Made by a program: the position numbers and the translations under genes | Shown: in pieces, positions 39,702-48,883 of the stretch | Numbering within the stretch: position 1 is the stretch's first letter | Layout of the letters: each line of letters opens with the position of its first letter | NCBI GenBank assembly: GCA_020635355.1 | Contig: JACJZW010000004.1 | Span: 136,422-200,421, forward strand | Direction of reading: 5' to 3' | Source of the DNA: Flavobacteriales bacterium | GTDB lineage: Bacteria > Bacteroidota > Bacteroidia > NS11-12g > UBA9320 | Length of the DNA: 64,000 bases | The notes under the pieces: generated by a model | What the model was told of the DNA's origin: nothing | Databases searched by the model: none | Seen by the model: the letters and a program-made list of their open reading frames with translations, nothing else

Positions 39702-40265
39702 ATGAGGATCGGATTGTTTTTTGGTTCCTTTAACCCCATTCACCAGGGGCATTTAATCCTGAGTCAGTTTATCCTGAATCAAACGGATCTGGCCGAAATA
39801 TGGTTTGTGGTTTCACCCCAAAACCCCCTAAAATCGGGAGCAGACCTCTATCCGGAGAAGGACCGGTTGGAGATGGTAAAACTGGCCATCAAGCCTCAAA
39901 AGCAGTTCAAGGCGTGCGATGTTGAGTTTGATATGCCTCGGCCTTCATACACGTACAATACACTGATTGAGCTGGGTGAAAAGCATCCGGATAAGGAGTT
40001 TGTATTAATTCTGGGATCGGATAACCTTCAGCACTTCGATAAGTGGAAGGATCATGAAAAGATCTTGTTGGAATACGACCTGATCGTGTACAACCGCGAG
40101 AATAATCCGGGTGGTGATTTTGCCAAAAATCAAAAGGTTCGGTTGCTTAAGGGACCGATGCTCAATATCTCATCTACTCAAATTCGAAGCTATATGCGCC
40201 TCGGGCGATCGATCAAATTTATGGTTCCCGAAGAAGTAGAAGCCTATCTCGAAAAACTGGTTTAA
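39702..40265 (+). CDS. nadD: Nicotinate-nucleotide adenylyltransferase
   Basis: 187 residues. Nucleotidyltransferase motif GSFNPIHQGHLIL (about 8-20, HxGH form) and the C-terminal ISSTQIRSYMRLGRS block (about 158) are intact. It makes deamido-NAD from nicotinate mononucleotide and ATP. It ends the kbl-to-nadD run; the next gene is convergent and adjoins it with no gap. Confidence 0.95.
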   Translation: MRIGLFFGSFNPIHQGHLILSQFILNQTDLAEIWFVVSPQNPLKSGADLYPEKDRLEMVKLAIKPQKQFKACDVEFDMPRPSYTYNTLIELGEKHPDKEFVLILGSDNLQHFDKWKDHEKILLEYDLIVYNRENNPGGDFAKNQKVRLLKGPMLNISSTQIRSYMRLGRSIKFMVPEEVEAYLEKLV

Positions 40266-40769
40266 TCAACCGGCTGAAGCCGGAATAAATCTCGAAAGCC
40301 AGGTTTCCTGAACCGGTTTTACAGAGCTTGATTTCAGAACACCAAACCATTGAATGGTGGTGTCAAACACCGGTGTATCCGAATGGTAGGTTCCATCGGC
40401 GAGTCCATTTTTAAACTCAGAAGTGGAGCAAATTTTCCAGTGATCACCGTCCATGATGTAAACCCGCAAACGGTTAAACAGATCAAGTTGGTAATCGGCA
40501 TCCAAGGTTCGGATGATGGCCACGGAAGAATCGATGCTGCATCCACTGGCCAAGGCTTGCTGTTCGTCCACAGCTAACACGATGAGGGAATTGTGCAGGA
40601 TGGTAAACCCACATCGGAGTTTTTCACCATGCGCCGACCACTCCCCGCAAAACGTCCCTAATGCTTCCGAGATGGCAACTTGTTCATCTGCATTCAGTAT
40701 TCGGTTGGCGCCGTAAATCCAAAGACGGGCGCTATCGGGTAGGGTATTCCATTCGTTGTGCATAGCCAT
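40266..40769 (-). CDS. Conserved Bacteroidota protein of unknown function
   Basis: 167 residues. The start EWNTLPDSARLWIYGANR and the following helix/strand pattern match a small family that is sometimes mislabelled as an ABC transporter ATPase; no Walker motif is present here, so that label should not be used. The conserved middle part has GCSIDSSVAIIR and the C-terminal TWLSRFIPA. It lies 16 bases downstream of the CCG-domain gene and may share its transcript. Confidence 0.7.
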   Translation of the reverse strand: MAMHNEWNTLPDSARLWIYGANRILNADEQVAISEALGTFCGEWSAHGEKLRCGFTILHNSLIVLAVDEQQALASGCSIDSSVAIIRTLDADYQLDLFNRLRVYIMDGDHWKICSTSEFKNGLADGTYHSDTPVFDTTIQWFGVLKSSSVKPVQETWLSRFIPASAG

Positions 40770-40785
40770 TGTTTAACAAATAGGA

Positions 40786-41577
40786 TTAGAGATCGTTTGC
40801 CTTGCTAACCAGTTCGGCCAGATCCAGAACTTCCACATCGTCCTCTTTATTGAAGTGTTTCACACCGTCGCGCAGCATGGTCATGCAGAACGGGCAGTTG
40901 GACGCAATAACACCTGCTCCCGTTGAAAGCGCTTCTTCGGCGCGTTCCACATTGATTTCCTTATCACCCGATTCAGATTCCTTGAAGACCTGAGCCCCTC
41001 CTGCACCACAACACAAACCATTGGCCCGGCAGCGTTTGAGCTCAACTAATTCGCCGTCCAATGCTTCCAGGACGCGTCTTGGAGCTTCGTAAATGTTGTT
41101 CGCCCTGCCCAGGTAACAGCTATCGTGATAGGTGATTTTTCGACCCTTGAACGATCCGCCTTCCACGGTTAACTTACCGGAATCAATTAATTCCTGTAGG
41201 TAGGAGCTGTGATGGACCACGTCGTAATTACCGCCCATTTGGGGGTATTCATTTTTAAGGGTATTGAAACAATGCGGGCAGGTGGTGATGATCTTTTTAA
41301 TTCCGTAGCCATTGAGAATGGCAATGTTGTTCATGGCCTGCATCTGATACAGGAATTCATTCCCGGCGCGTTTGGCCGGATCTCCCGAGCAACTTTCTTC
41401 CTTACCCAGAATGGCGTAACTGATTCCAACATGGTTCAAAATTTTAACCATGGCCTTGGTTACTTTTTGTGCCCGCTCATCAAAGCTTCCGGCACAACCC
41501 ACCCAGAATAGAACTTCGGGAGTTTCGCCGCGTTGTGCAAATTCAGCTACGGTGGGTACGTGTACAGGTTCAGACAT
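40786..41577 (-). CDS. CCG-domain iron-sulfur protein (heterodisulfide reductase subunit B/LutA-like)
   Basis: 263 residues. The first cysteine-rich motif region has FWVGCAGSFDERA, EESCSGDPAKRAG and TTCPHCFNTLKNEY (about 25-110); the second has HDSCYLGRAN and GLCCGAGGAQ (about 145-190) then SNCPFCMTML. Duplicated CCG domains bind non-cubane or [4Fe-4S] clusters in HdrB, GlpC and LutA. Together with the membrane Fe-S protein at 42029 it would make a two-subunit quinone- or thiol-linked redox module. The electron donor is not evident. Confidence 0.88.
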   Translation of the reverse strand: MSEPVHVPTVAEFAQRGETPEVLFWVGCAGSFDERAQKVTKAMVKILNHVGISYAILGKEESCSGDPAKRAGNEFLYQMQAMNNIAILNGYGIKKIITTCPHCFNTLKNEYPQMGGNYDVVHHSSYLQELIDSGKLTVEGGSFKGRKITYHDSCYLGRANNIYEAPRRVLEALDGELVELKRCRANGLCCGAGGAQVFKESESGDKEINVERAEEALSTGAGVIASNCPFCMTMLRDGVKHFNKEDDVEVLDLAELVSKANDL

Positions 41578-41588
41578 AAATCAATCCG

Positions 41589-42026
41589 TTATTCTTCTTC
41601 TTCCAATTCTTCAAACAGTTCAACATTCACCTTCTTGGTTCGGAAGTTTTCCGAAAAGTTGCCCTTGAATTCCGTGGCCCGCACCCGGTGATTGTCGATC
41701 CAGTGATAGTTACCCCCCCGGGGTTTATTCATCAACAAATTCTGGTATTTAAATCCATGCCGGTTCAACCATTCTTCGGTGATGGCCCGAAGATCCTCCG
41801 TTCGTGAGGTGAAAAAGGTGATGATATGCCCTTCGTCATACCACTTGTTACAGGTGCGCAGGGCATCCGGAAAGGGTTCAACGGTTAACATACGTTCGGG
41901 TTCCTCATTCGGGACATCTTCCGTGATGGTACCATCAATATCAATCAGATAATTCTTGATACTGGGGTCCAACACCGGACTTTGGTGTTTACCATCCTTG
42001 ATGAGATCGTTTAACTTATTACTCAT
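41589..42026 (-). CDS. HAD-like phosphatase-type protein
   Basis: 145 residues from ATG 42026. HAD motif I is IDIDGTITED (about residue 26) with the nucleophile and acid/base Asp pair; motif II is FFTSRTE (about 73). The C-terminal half has the invariant-looking NKPRGGNYHWIDNHRVRA. The family is often labelled phosphoheptose isomerase in Bacteroidota, but the motifs are those of a HAD hydrolase. It sits between the two Fe-S genes in the same orientation with 2-11 base gaps. The acidic end (ELFEELEEEE) is notable. Confidence 0.75.
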   Translation of the reverse strand: MSNKLNDLIKDGKHQSPVLDPSIKNYLIDIDGTITEDVPNEEPERMLTVEPFPDALRTCNKWYDEGHIITFFTSRTEDLRAITEEWLNRHGFKYQNLLMNKPRGGNYHWIDNHRVRATEFKGNFSENFRTKKVNVELFEELEEEE

Positions 42027-42028
42027 TG

Positions 42029-43333
42029 TTATACCTGATTGGCCCATGCATCCCGGTCAGAAGCCGGAAACTGCCATGGAGCGCCGTTGTTTTCAATGTT
42101 GTTGAACATCATATTCAGTTCGTTGGGCGCCTCGGATTTTTCCATTACGAGGTACTGTCTCATTTGAACGATGATGTTTAACGGATTGATATTTATCGGA
42201 CAAGCCTCAGCACAGGCATTGCAACTGGTACATGCCCAAAGTTCTTCTTTGGAGATGTAGCTATGCAGATTTTTTTCTTCAGTTGGTTGAACGCCGGAAT
42301 CCATTTCCTTACCCACTTCTTCCAATCGGTCTCGGGTGTCCATCATGATTTTCCGGGGCGATAGGACTTTGCCAGTTAAGTTGGCGGGACATACCGAGGT
42401 ACATCGGCCACATTCCGTGCAGGAATAGGCATCCATGAGATTCTTCCAGGTGAGATCCTGAACATCCTTGGCTCCAAAACTTTCTGGTGGCGGAGCGTTG
42501 GTGTCAACATCGGGCAAGCCCAACATCATTTTCACCTCGTTGGTGACGGATTCAATATTGGCAAATCGTCCTTTTGGGGTGAGATCGGCGTAATACGTAT
42601 TGGGAAAGGCCAGGATGATGTGAAAGTGCTTGGAGTACGGCAGAAAGTTCAGGAAAAGCAGGATGCCGATGATGTGAAACCACCAACACGCACGCTCTAT
42701 AAAGATCAATTGTCCTTCCGAGAATGTGCCATGCATCCAACCGGCATACAGGCCGCTAACCGGATTGGCACCTGCATCGATATAGTGCGGGTTCCCCAGC
42801 ATCTGCAAGGCCTGATCGGCGCCATTCATGATGAGAAGTGCCGTCATCAAAACGATCTCGGAGATCAGGATGATGGTGGCATCCCGCGTTGGCCAACCGG
42901 CCATTTCCGGTTTATGAAAACGGGGAATTCGGCTAATAAAACGGCGGGTAAGGAATAATACACATGCGATGAGAACACCCAGGCCAAGAATCTCAAAAAA
43001 GCCTATGGCCACATCGTATATCGGCCCCATGAACGACAGGATCCGATGCGTTCCAAACAAACCATCGAGGATGATTTCAAGCACTTCGATGTTAATCAGA
43101 ATAAATCCGGCATAGACAATGAAGTGCAGGATGAAAGGGATGGGACGTGCCGCCATTTTGGATTGCCCAAAGGCCACACGCAGCATATTCCTCCAGCGTT
43201 GTGGTTTATTATCGGATCGGTCTTCATCCCGACCCAATAAAATGTTCCTTCGAATTTTCCCGACGTTGCGGCTGAAAAAGTAGATGGCCGCAATGAGAAT
43301 CAGGGCAAAAACAACCTGAGAAATCCACTGCAT
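42029..43333 (-). CDS. Membrane Fe-S oxidoreductase (heterodisulfide reductase C/E-like fusion)
   Basis: 434 residues. The N-terminal half has five to six transmembrane segments resembling the NarI/HdrE-type cytochrome b domain (FILHFIVYAGFILIN, about 67-81). The C-terminal half contains two [4Fe-4S] ferredoxin motifs: CTECGRCTSVCPANL (about 304) and CTSCNACAEACPININP (about 355). It is the membrane partner of the CCG-domain protein encoded downstream. Such modules pass electrons between the menaquinone pool and a cytosolic acceptor or donor; the direction is not known. Confidence 0.88.
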   Translation of the reverse strand: MQWISQVVFALILIAAIYFFSRNVGKIRRNILLGRDEDRSDNKPQRWRNMLRVAFGQSKMAARPIPFILHFIVYAGFILINIEVLEIILDGLFGTHRILSFMGPIYDVAIGFFEILGLGVLIACVLFLTRRFISRIPRFHKPEMAGWPTRDATIILISEIVLMTALLIMNGADQALQMLGNPHYIDAGANPVSGLYAGWMHGTFSEGQLIFIERACWWFHIIGILLFLNFLPYSKHFHIILAFPNTYYADLTPKGRFANIESVTNEVKMMLGLPDVDTNAPPPESFGAKDVQDLTWKNLMDAYSCTECGRCTSVCPANLTGKVLSPRKIMMDTRDRLEEVGKEMDSGVQPTEEKNLHSYISKEELWACTSCNACAEACPININPLNIIVQMRQYLVMEKSEAPNELNMMFNNIENNGAPWQFPASDRDAWANQV

Positions 43334-43441
43334 GGGGCGAAGATAGGAATCGAATTGGATTGACGTGTCAGAGCACTCTGTGGATTATCCAGAATCCTCC
43401 AATCGGCATTTACCCCAGACCATGGTGTTGGATAAACCAGC

Positions 43442-43582
43442 ATGGTTTCCAAGGGCAAACGACATTTATCTGCAGCGCATGAACGTGCAAAACATCTGCG
43501 TCCATTTCTAAAACGACTGTTCTGGAAATCAGAGCGTCGCGCTGAAAAACAGCAAACGAAAAAAGAATCTGAGCAGGATTAA
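43442..43582 (+). CDS. Possible small basic protein (46 aa)
   Basis: A 46-codon frame lies in the 250-base gap between the membrane Fe-S gene and the convergent S9 peptidase gene. It begins MVSKGKRHLSAAHERAK, is strongly basic, and ends in an acidic tail (KESEQD), stopping one base before the peptidase stop codon. No ribosome-binding site is seen, which is normal for this phylum. It is offered as a candidate only. Confidence 0.35.
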   Translation: MVSKGKRHLSAAHERAKHLRPFLKRLFWKSERRAEKQQTKKESEQD

Positions 43583-43583
43583 C

Positions 43584-45515
43584 CTACCTCGATTCGGATG
43601 TCATTCCCATGTGCTTGCCCAGGAACGATTCCATCGCCCGATAGAAGTCGTAACGGTTTTCCTGGTTGTGGAAGCCGTGACCTTCGTTTTCTTTCAGCAG
43701 GTACTCCACTTCCACACCGCGATCTTTCAACGCCTTCACCATCTGATCGCTTTCGGATTGCTTTACCCGCGGATCGTTGGCACCTTGTGCAATGAGCAAG
43801 GGCGCTTTGATTTTATCGGCATGAAGGGAAGGAGAATAGGCCGACAGCATGGCTGAATCCTGTTGAGGATGGCCAACCATTTCATGCAACATATCCAGGT
43901 ATTGTGTCCAATAAGGCGGGATGGTTTCCATAAAAGTGAAGAGGTTGCTCACACCTACGTAATCAACCGCGCAGGTATAGAGATCGGGTGTAAAGGTTAC
44001 CCCGGCCAGGGTGGCATATCCTCCGTAACTTCCACCGTAGATGGCAATTCTGTTTTGATCGGCAATGCCTTCATCAACCAACCAGCGCACGCCATCGCTG
44101 ATATCGTTTTGCATGGTTTGACCCCATTGTTTAAACGAGGCTTCCCAGAACTTACGACCGTAACCCGTGCTTCCCCGGAAGTTCATTTGCAACACCGCAT
44201 ATCCCCGATTGGCCAGGAACTGAACTTCAGGATTGAATCCCCAGTTATCGCGTGCCCATGGTCCGCCATGCGGATTAATTACCACCGGAAGATTTTTGGC
44301 TTCCACGCCTTTAGGTAAGGTGAGGTAGCCGTGGATGGTGAGGCCATCCCGACTTTTATATTCAATGGGCTTCATCTCCGCCATGTGATCTTCGTTGATC
44401 CATGGGCTAAGATCTGCCAGTTTGTTCAGCTCTTTTGAGTTGGCGTCATAGGAGTAGAAAGATCCTCTGGAACGATCGGAATAGGTTCGAACAATCCAGT
44501 GATTTTCCGCTTTATCGTGGGAGGTGAGATACACTTCCACATTGGGAAGTTTTTGCTCGAGATCGGTGTACATATCGCCCACCGTTTTGTCGAGGTACTT
44601 CCGGTTCATTTTATCGCCGTACCAGTACACGGAAGTAAGAACCTTTCTCTTTTTGGAATAGCCTACACCTGTTACATCGTTCTGTTCATCCTGAAAGAGG
44701 GTTTCCAGTTCCTCGCCGGTATTCATATCTACCTTAACCAATGCCGCCTTATCGCGTCCGATGTTGGAAACACCGTACATCACATTCGAGTCGTTGAAGT
44801 CGAACAACTCCGGTGAGAAAGATTCTTTGAAGTTGGTGGTAATCACCGTACGGAAGTTGGAATCCTCTGATGAACGGTAGAGGATGCTGGTATTCACACC
44901 ATCGGTTACCGTAGCCACACGCAATCGGCCATCGTGATCCGTCATCCAGCCTGAAATGTTTCCGGGGTTCTCAGCAATCAGTGATTTTTCGCCGGTGTTG
45001 ATATTAAGGCGGTAGGCATCAAAGATTCGCGTATCCCGGCTATTCAATCCTACAATTACATGTTCAGGATCGTCTTCCAGGTCGTCAATGATTTGGGTTC
45101 GCACCTTCGGGGCATAGGTGAGGGAACGGGCAGATCCGCTGTCGATGTCAACGGCATATAACGCGAAGTTTTCATCGCCTCCATTATCACGGGTGAAGAG
45201 GATGGTATGATCCCCTTTCCAAAAATAGCCTTGAATGTCGCGATCGGTTTCGGATGTTAATCGGCGAGCCGAATCGGCGCCCACTTCCTGAATAAACACG
45301 TTCATCCGATCCTTGTACGGAGCTGTGAAGGCGTAGTATTTTCCGTTGTCAGAGAGTTTAAACGAACTTTTTTCCGAATTCTTGAAGAAGTCTTCCAACG
45401 CAATGGTTGGTACTTGCTCATGGTTTTCCTTTTTCATAGTGCACGAGGCAGCTGATAGCGTCAGCAAACCTAACACAACCAAAGCATGGACTGTTTTAAA
45501 CCGATTCATTTTCAT
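43584..45515 (-). CDS. Prolyl-oligopeptidase family (S9) lipoprotein peptidase
   Basis: 643 residues with a lipoprotein signal (lipobox SAASC, Cys about 25). An N-terminal beta-propeller (about 40-375) is followed by the alpha/beta hydrolase domain. The nucleophile is in IYGGSYGGYATLAG (about 495), the Asp in GANDPRV and the His in NEGHGF near the C-terminus, so the triad is complete. It probably cleaves peptides in the periplasm or at the cell surface for nutrition. A second possible ATG lies two codons downstream. Confidence 0.92.
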   Translation of the reverse strand: MKMNRFKTVHALVVLGLLTLSAASCTMKKENHEQVPTIALEDFFKNSEKSSFKLSDNGKYYAFTAPYKDRMNVFIQEVGADSARRLTSETDRDIQGYFWKGDHTILFTRDNGGDENFALYAVDIDSGSARSLTYAPKVRTQIIDDLEDDPEHVIVGLNSRDTRIFDAYRLNINTGEKSLIAENPGNISGWMTDHDGRLRVATVTDGVNTSILYRSSEDSNFRTVITTNFKESFSPELFDFNDSNVMYGVSNIGRDKAALVKVDMNTGEELETLFQDEQNDVTGVGYSKKRKVLTSVYWYGDKMNRKYLDKTVGDMYTDLEQKLPNVEVYLTSHDKAENHWIVRTYSDRSRGSFYSYDANSKELNKLADLSPWINEDHMAEMKPIEYKSRDGLTIHGYLTLPKGVEAKNLPVVINPHGGPWARDNWGFNPEVQFLANRGYAVLQMNFRGSTGYGRKFWEASFKQWGQTMQNDISDGVRWLVDEGIADQNRIAIYGGSYGGYATLAGVTFTPDLYTCAVDYVGVSNLFTFMETIPPYWTQYLDMLHEMVGHPQQDSAMLSAYSPSLHADKIKAPLLIAQGANDPRVKQSESDQMVKALKDRGVEVEYLLKENEGHGFHNQENRYDFYRAMESFLGKHMGMTSESR

Positions 45516-45639
45516 TCAATTTAGGTGCGAACGAAGGTATTGAATTGGTACAGAGAGTTGGTCGGATTGCGTTTGACGTGCAAAGATTCTCGACAAGCAA
45601 GGAGGGGGTGGGGAGTACCTTTCGGCTTAAAATTTCGAG

Positions 45640-46737
45640 ATGCGCGTTCCAACTCCGCGAATACCCAGTTTACGAATTAAGCGAAAGCCGTACTACCGAC
45701 AATCCGCCAAGTCCGGCTTGCCACCCGGCACCTTGGTACACATTGGTGCCGAGCGGGAAGAACCCGTTACCATAACCTATGTGCGTTACAACGAAACGGA
45801 GTTTACCCGGGAAGAGATAACGCTTGAACAACTGGAGGAGTTAAAAACTGATGGCGGTTCGATACATTGGATAAACGTGGATGGCTTAACCAATCCGGAT
45901 GTCATTGCGCGAACGGGAGAGAAATTCAATCTTCCGCATCTGATGCTGGAAGACATCATGAACACCGAACACATTCCTAAGGTGGAGGTGTTTCGGGATT
46001 TTATCTTCTTTACTCTAAAGGCCCTGCACTTCAATACGAATTCGTTGGAGTTGGACACGGAGCAGGTGAGTTTTGTTCTCGGTAGAAACTACGTATTGTC
46101 CTTTCAGGAGCGCCCGGAAAATGTGTACGAAGGCATTTTGAGACGGATGGAAGAAGGGAAGTTCAAGAACCGTCCGGCTGATTTTCTGGTGTATCGGTTG
46201 TGCGATGTGATTGTTGACAGTTACTATCAGGTACTGGAACACCTGGAAGAGAATATTGACGTGAGTGAGGAAGCCATTTTCGAACGTCCGGTTCCTTCGC
46301 AATTACAGGATATTCAGAGTTTGAAGCGGGTATTGCTGGTACTTCGGAAGAGTATATACCCGTTGCGGGAAGCCATCAACCAGTTGCAAAAGCGCGACAA
46401 TGACTTGATTCACGCCGAGACCGTTCAATACTTTAAGGATTTATACGATCACACCGTTCACATTGTAGAGGCCATTGAAACCGCGCGGGATCTCAATTCG
46501 GGGCTGAAAGACATCTATCTGAGCAGTCTGAGCAATAAGATGAACCGGGTGATGCAGGTGCTTACCATTATCTCAACCGTGTTCATTCCGTTATCCTTTA
46601 TCACCGGCCTTTACGGAATGAATTTCGATCACATGCCCGAACTGCATTGGCAAAACGGATATTTTGGTATTCTGGCCATCATGTTTGCCGTAACCATGGT
46701 TCAATTGTATTTCTTCCGAAGGAAAGGTTGGTTTTAA
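45640..46737 (+). CDS. corA: CorA-type magnesium/cobalt channel
   Basis: 365 residues. The long N-terminal cytoplasmic domain has the conserved LEDIMNTEHIPKVEVF (about 105) and the stalk helix with LRKSIYPLREAINQLQ (about 232). The two C-terminal membrane helices flank the channel signature YGMNF (about residue 325). It mediates Mg2+ uptake. The first 30 residues, rich in Arg/Pro, precede the usual family start and could be partly untranslated. Confidence 0.93.
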   Translation: MRVPTPRIPSLRIKRKPYYRQSAKSGLPPGTLVHIGAEREEPVTITYVRYNETEFTREEITLEQLEELKTDGGSIHWINVDGLTNPDVIARTGEKFNLPHLMLEDIMNTEHIPKVEVFRDFIFFTLKALHFNTNSLELDTEQVSFVLGRNYVLSFQERPENVYEGILRRMEEGKFKNRPADFLVYRLCDVIVDSYYQVLEHLEENIDVSEEAIFERPVPSQLQDIQSLKRVLLVLRKSIYPLREAINQLQKRDNDLIHAETVQYFKDLYDHTVHIVEAIETARDLNSGLKDIYLSSLSNKMNRVMQVLTIISTVFIPLSFITGLYGMNFDHMPELHWQNGYFGILAIMFAVTMVQLYFFRRKGWF

Positions 46738-46831
46738 GTGTAATGAGATCGTTATCAATGGCCTGTCGGCGCTGATTTTGCTTGCTTATATCGAGGTTAT
46801 TGGTCAAATTTGAAATTCTCAAAGAAATAAT

Positions 46832-47362
46832 ATGAAAGGAAAAATTGTTTTGGCAGCTTTAGCCTCCGTGGTGATGTTTGCCTCATGCGATGAATTGGCA
46901 GATCTGGGAATTAAAGTAAACCTTGATCGATCCGCTGATTTCACCATCTACCCATCAACGGTAGCCGATACTACTTATACGGAAACAACCGATACCATGC
47001 GATTTGACGATATTGTTGGCGAGGTTCAGGCTTCGATTCCGGCATTTTCGAAAGAAAATCTACACGGATTTTTGGTTGACTCAGTGGTGTTTACCCTTCA
47101 GGAGCCACAATCTGGTAACTTTAATTGGGCAAAAAGCTCATCGGTAACCATCCGAAGTGCCAACCATCCTGCACCTGTTGTTGTGGGTGAACTTGCCGAC
47201 TACCCAATGGATGTTATGAAAGTAACTGTTCCCGGTGGTGGTGTGGATTTCGCTGATCGTCTGAAGGATGATTGGTTCATTTTTGAAGTAGTCACTGCCA
47301 GTGATGAAGTAATTTTGGTTGAACATAAGATCAACGGAAAATTCTTCATGAAGGTCTGGTAA
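46832..47362 (+). CDS. Lipoprotein of unknown function (tandem pair, member 1)
   Basis: 176 residues with lipoprotein signal MKGKIVLAALASVVMFASC. The mature part is all-beta in character (FTLQEPQSGNFNWAKSSSVTI) and shows no motif of known activity. The next gene encodes a protein of the same layout: short lipoprotein signal, then a conserved -SVxFTLxxPQxxNFxxxKS- versus -LTLTVKSPQGEDFSFLKSA- segment. This suggests an old tandem duplication. A terminator separates the two. Confidence 0.75.
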   Translation: MKGKIVLAALASVVMFASCDELADLGIKVNLDRSADFTIYPSTVADTTYTETTDTMRFDDIVGEVQASIPAFSKENLHGFLVDSVVFTLQEPQSGNFNWAKSSSVTIRSANHPAPVVVGELADYPMDVMKVTVPGGGVDFADRLKDDWFIFEVVTASDEVILVEHKINGKFFMKVW

Positions 47363-47382
47363 GAATTAATCAATGAATAGAT

Positions 47383-47413
47383 AAAAAGCCTCGACTTAGT
47401 TGAGGCTTTTTTT
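47383..47413 (+). terminator. Rho-independent terminator between the two tandem lipoprotein genes
   Basis: Perfect 10-bp stem AAAAAGCCTC / GAGGCTTTTT (47383-47411), able to work in both directions. It ends 5 bases before the next ATG. Confidence 0.88.
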
Positions 47414-47418
47414 ATGAT

Positions 47419-47958
47419 ATGAAACAACTCATTTTTAGCACAATTCTCCTTGCGACGTTGTTTACGTCAGCCTGCAAAAAACTAAACAAGATTGTTCAGT
47501 TTAATTTGGACTATAAAACCCAGGTCACCATTCCTTCTACGACGGGGATTGACTTGCCGTTCAACGTGCTCACGCCGGATATTGAGACCAATGCCCAGTC
47601 CAGCTTTGAGGCCAATGATACCCGAAAGGACTTAATTAATTCCATTGAATTGTCGAAACTCACCTTAACGGTGAAATCACCCCAGGGTGAGGATTTTTCG
47701 TTTTTGAAATCGGCTAAAGTATTTATTGATGCCGATGGGTTGGACGAAAAGGAAGTGGCGGTTATTGATCCCGTTCCATCCAATGCCGGATCGGTGATTG
47801 AGCTGGTTCCAACAGGGGCTGATTTGGCACCGTATATAAAGGCCGATCAATTCACGTTAAAGGTGCGAACCATTACCGACGAGGCACTAACGCGCGATCA
47901 TACCATTGAGGTGTTTAGTCGGTTTCACGTAGAAGGCCGACTCATAGGTTCCGATTAA
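47419..47958 (+). CDS. Lipoprotein of unknown function (tandem pair, member 2)
   Basis: 179 residues, signal MKQLIFSTILLATLFTSAC with lipobox TSAC. It shares general layout and the PQGEDFSFLKSAKVFIDADG segment type with the preceding lipoprotein. A beta-sandwich fold is likely and no function is recognised. It converges on the YebC-family gene at 47976. Confidence 0.75.
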   Translation: MKQLIFSTILLATLFTSACKKLNKIVQFNLDYKTQVTIPSTTGIDLPFNVLTPDIETNAQSSFEANDTRKDLINSIELSKLTLTVKSPQGEDFSFLKSAKVFIDADGLDEKEVAVIDPVPSNAGSVIELVPTGADLAPYIKADQFTLKVRTITDEALTRDHTIEVFSRFHVEGRLIGSD

Positions 47959-47975
47959 CCCATCGGATACGTGCT

Positions 47976-48692
47976 CTACAGATTGAGCGTTGCGTTGTGG
48001 AAGACGTTTTGAACATCTTCATCTTCCTCCAGCTTCTCGATAAGTTTATTTACCGTTTCGGCTGATTCACCGGAAAGCTCAACAAAGTTGTGAGGGATGC
48101 GTTCCTTATCCACTGATATAATGGTTACGCCCATAGTCTCGAGCATTTTCTGCATGTTGCCAAAATCCGAGAAGGAGGTGTATACCAGGGTCTCATCTTC
48201 CTGCTGCTCAATTTCTTCGAGTCCGCCTTCGATCAGTTCCAGTTCCAGTTCTTCCAGGTCATGGTCAGCGGGATCGATGCGGAAGATGCACTTGCGCTCG
48301 AAGAGGTAATCCAGCGAACCCGACTTGCCCAATTCGGCCTGATTACGGTTGAGGATGGCTCGAATGTTGGCCACTGTTCGATTGGTATTATCCGTAGCCG
48401 TTTCAATCACCACACCCACTCCGGATGGGCCCACAGCCTCGTAAACCACTTCCTCGTAATTACTTGAATCCTTCTCGCTGGCGCGCTTAATTGCGGCTTC
48501 CACGCGGTCTTTGGGCATATTCTCCGACTTGGCATTTTGAATGGCCACGCGGAGGCGGGAATTGTGTTCCGGATCCGGTCCGCCATCTTTAACCGCCATG
48601 GCGATTTCTTTTCCAATGCGGGTAAAGGTCACGGCCATTTTACCCCATCGTTTCATTTTGCGCTCTTTCCGGAATTCAAATGCTCTTCCCAT
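47976..48692 (-). CDS. Divergent second YebC/PmpR-family protein
   Basis: 238 residues. It begins MGRAFEFRKERKMKRWGKMA instead of the canonical MAGHSKW, but the rest is clearly the same family: IGKEIAMAVKDGGPDPEHNSRLR, AKSENMPKDRVEAAIKRA, VIETATDNTNRTVANIR and GSLDYLFERK. The acidic C-terminal lobe ends VQNVFHNATLNL. The genome therefore has two YebC paralogues with distinct N-terminal domains, the part known to contact RNA or DNA in this family. They may divide transcriptional and translational tasks, which is inference. Confidence 0.9.
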   Translation of the reverse strand: MGRAFEFRKERKMKRWGKMAVTFTRIGKEIAMAVKDGGPDPEHNSRLRVAIQNAKSENMPKDRVEAAIKRASEKDSSNYEEVVYEAVGPSGVGVVIETATDNTNRTVANIRAILNRNQAELGKSGSLDYLFERKCIFRIDPADHDLEELELELIEGGLEEIEQQEDETLVYTSFSDFGNMQKMLETMGVTIISVDKERIPHNFVELSGESAETVNKLIEKLEEDEDVQNVFHNATLNL

Positions 48693-48738
48693 AATGTGTT
48701 TTCAAGTGGTGCAAAATTCGGTGGAAAGTTTGAGAATA

Positions 48739-48883
48739 GGAATGGGGAATGGGGAATGAGGAATGAGGGATGGGGGACGCCTTCGGAGGATTAGAGTTCA
48801 GAGTTTGGAGTTCAGGAATGGGACACCTTCGCTAAGGCTTCGGTGACTGAGAGAAATGACACACCTTCGCTGAAGCTACGGCG
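48739..48883. repeat. Short tandem G-rich repeats and two hairpin-like CTTCG units
   Basis: About five imperfect copies of an 8-base unit GGAATGGG/GGAATGAG occupy 48739-48777. They are followed by GAGTTCAGAGTTTGGAGTTCAG and two related units, CACCTTCGCTAAGGCTTCGGTG (48825-48846, imperfect inverted repeat) and ACACCTTCGCTGAAGC with CTACGGCGTGT (48861-48887). The remaining stretch to 49293 holds no convincing gene. It does contain a perfect 6-bp hairpin ACCGCC / GGCGGT at 48987-49002 and two copies of AACCCGGGT. Confidence 0.6.
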
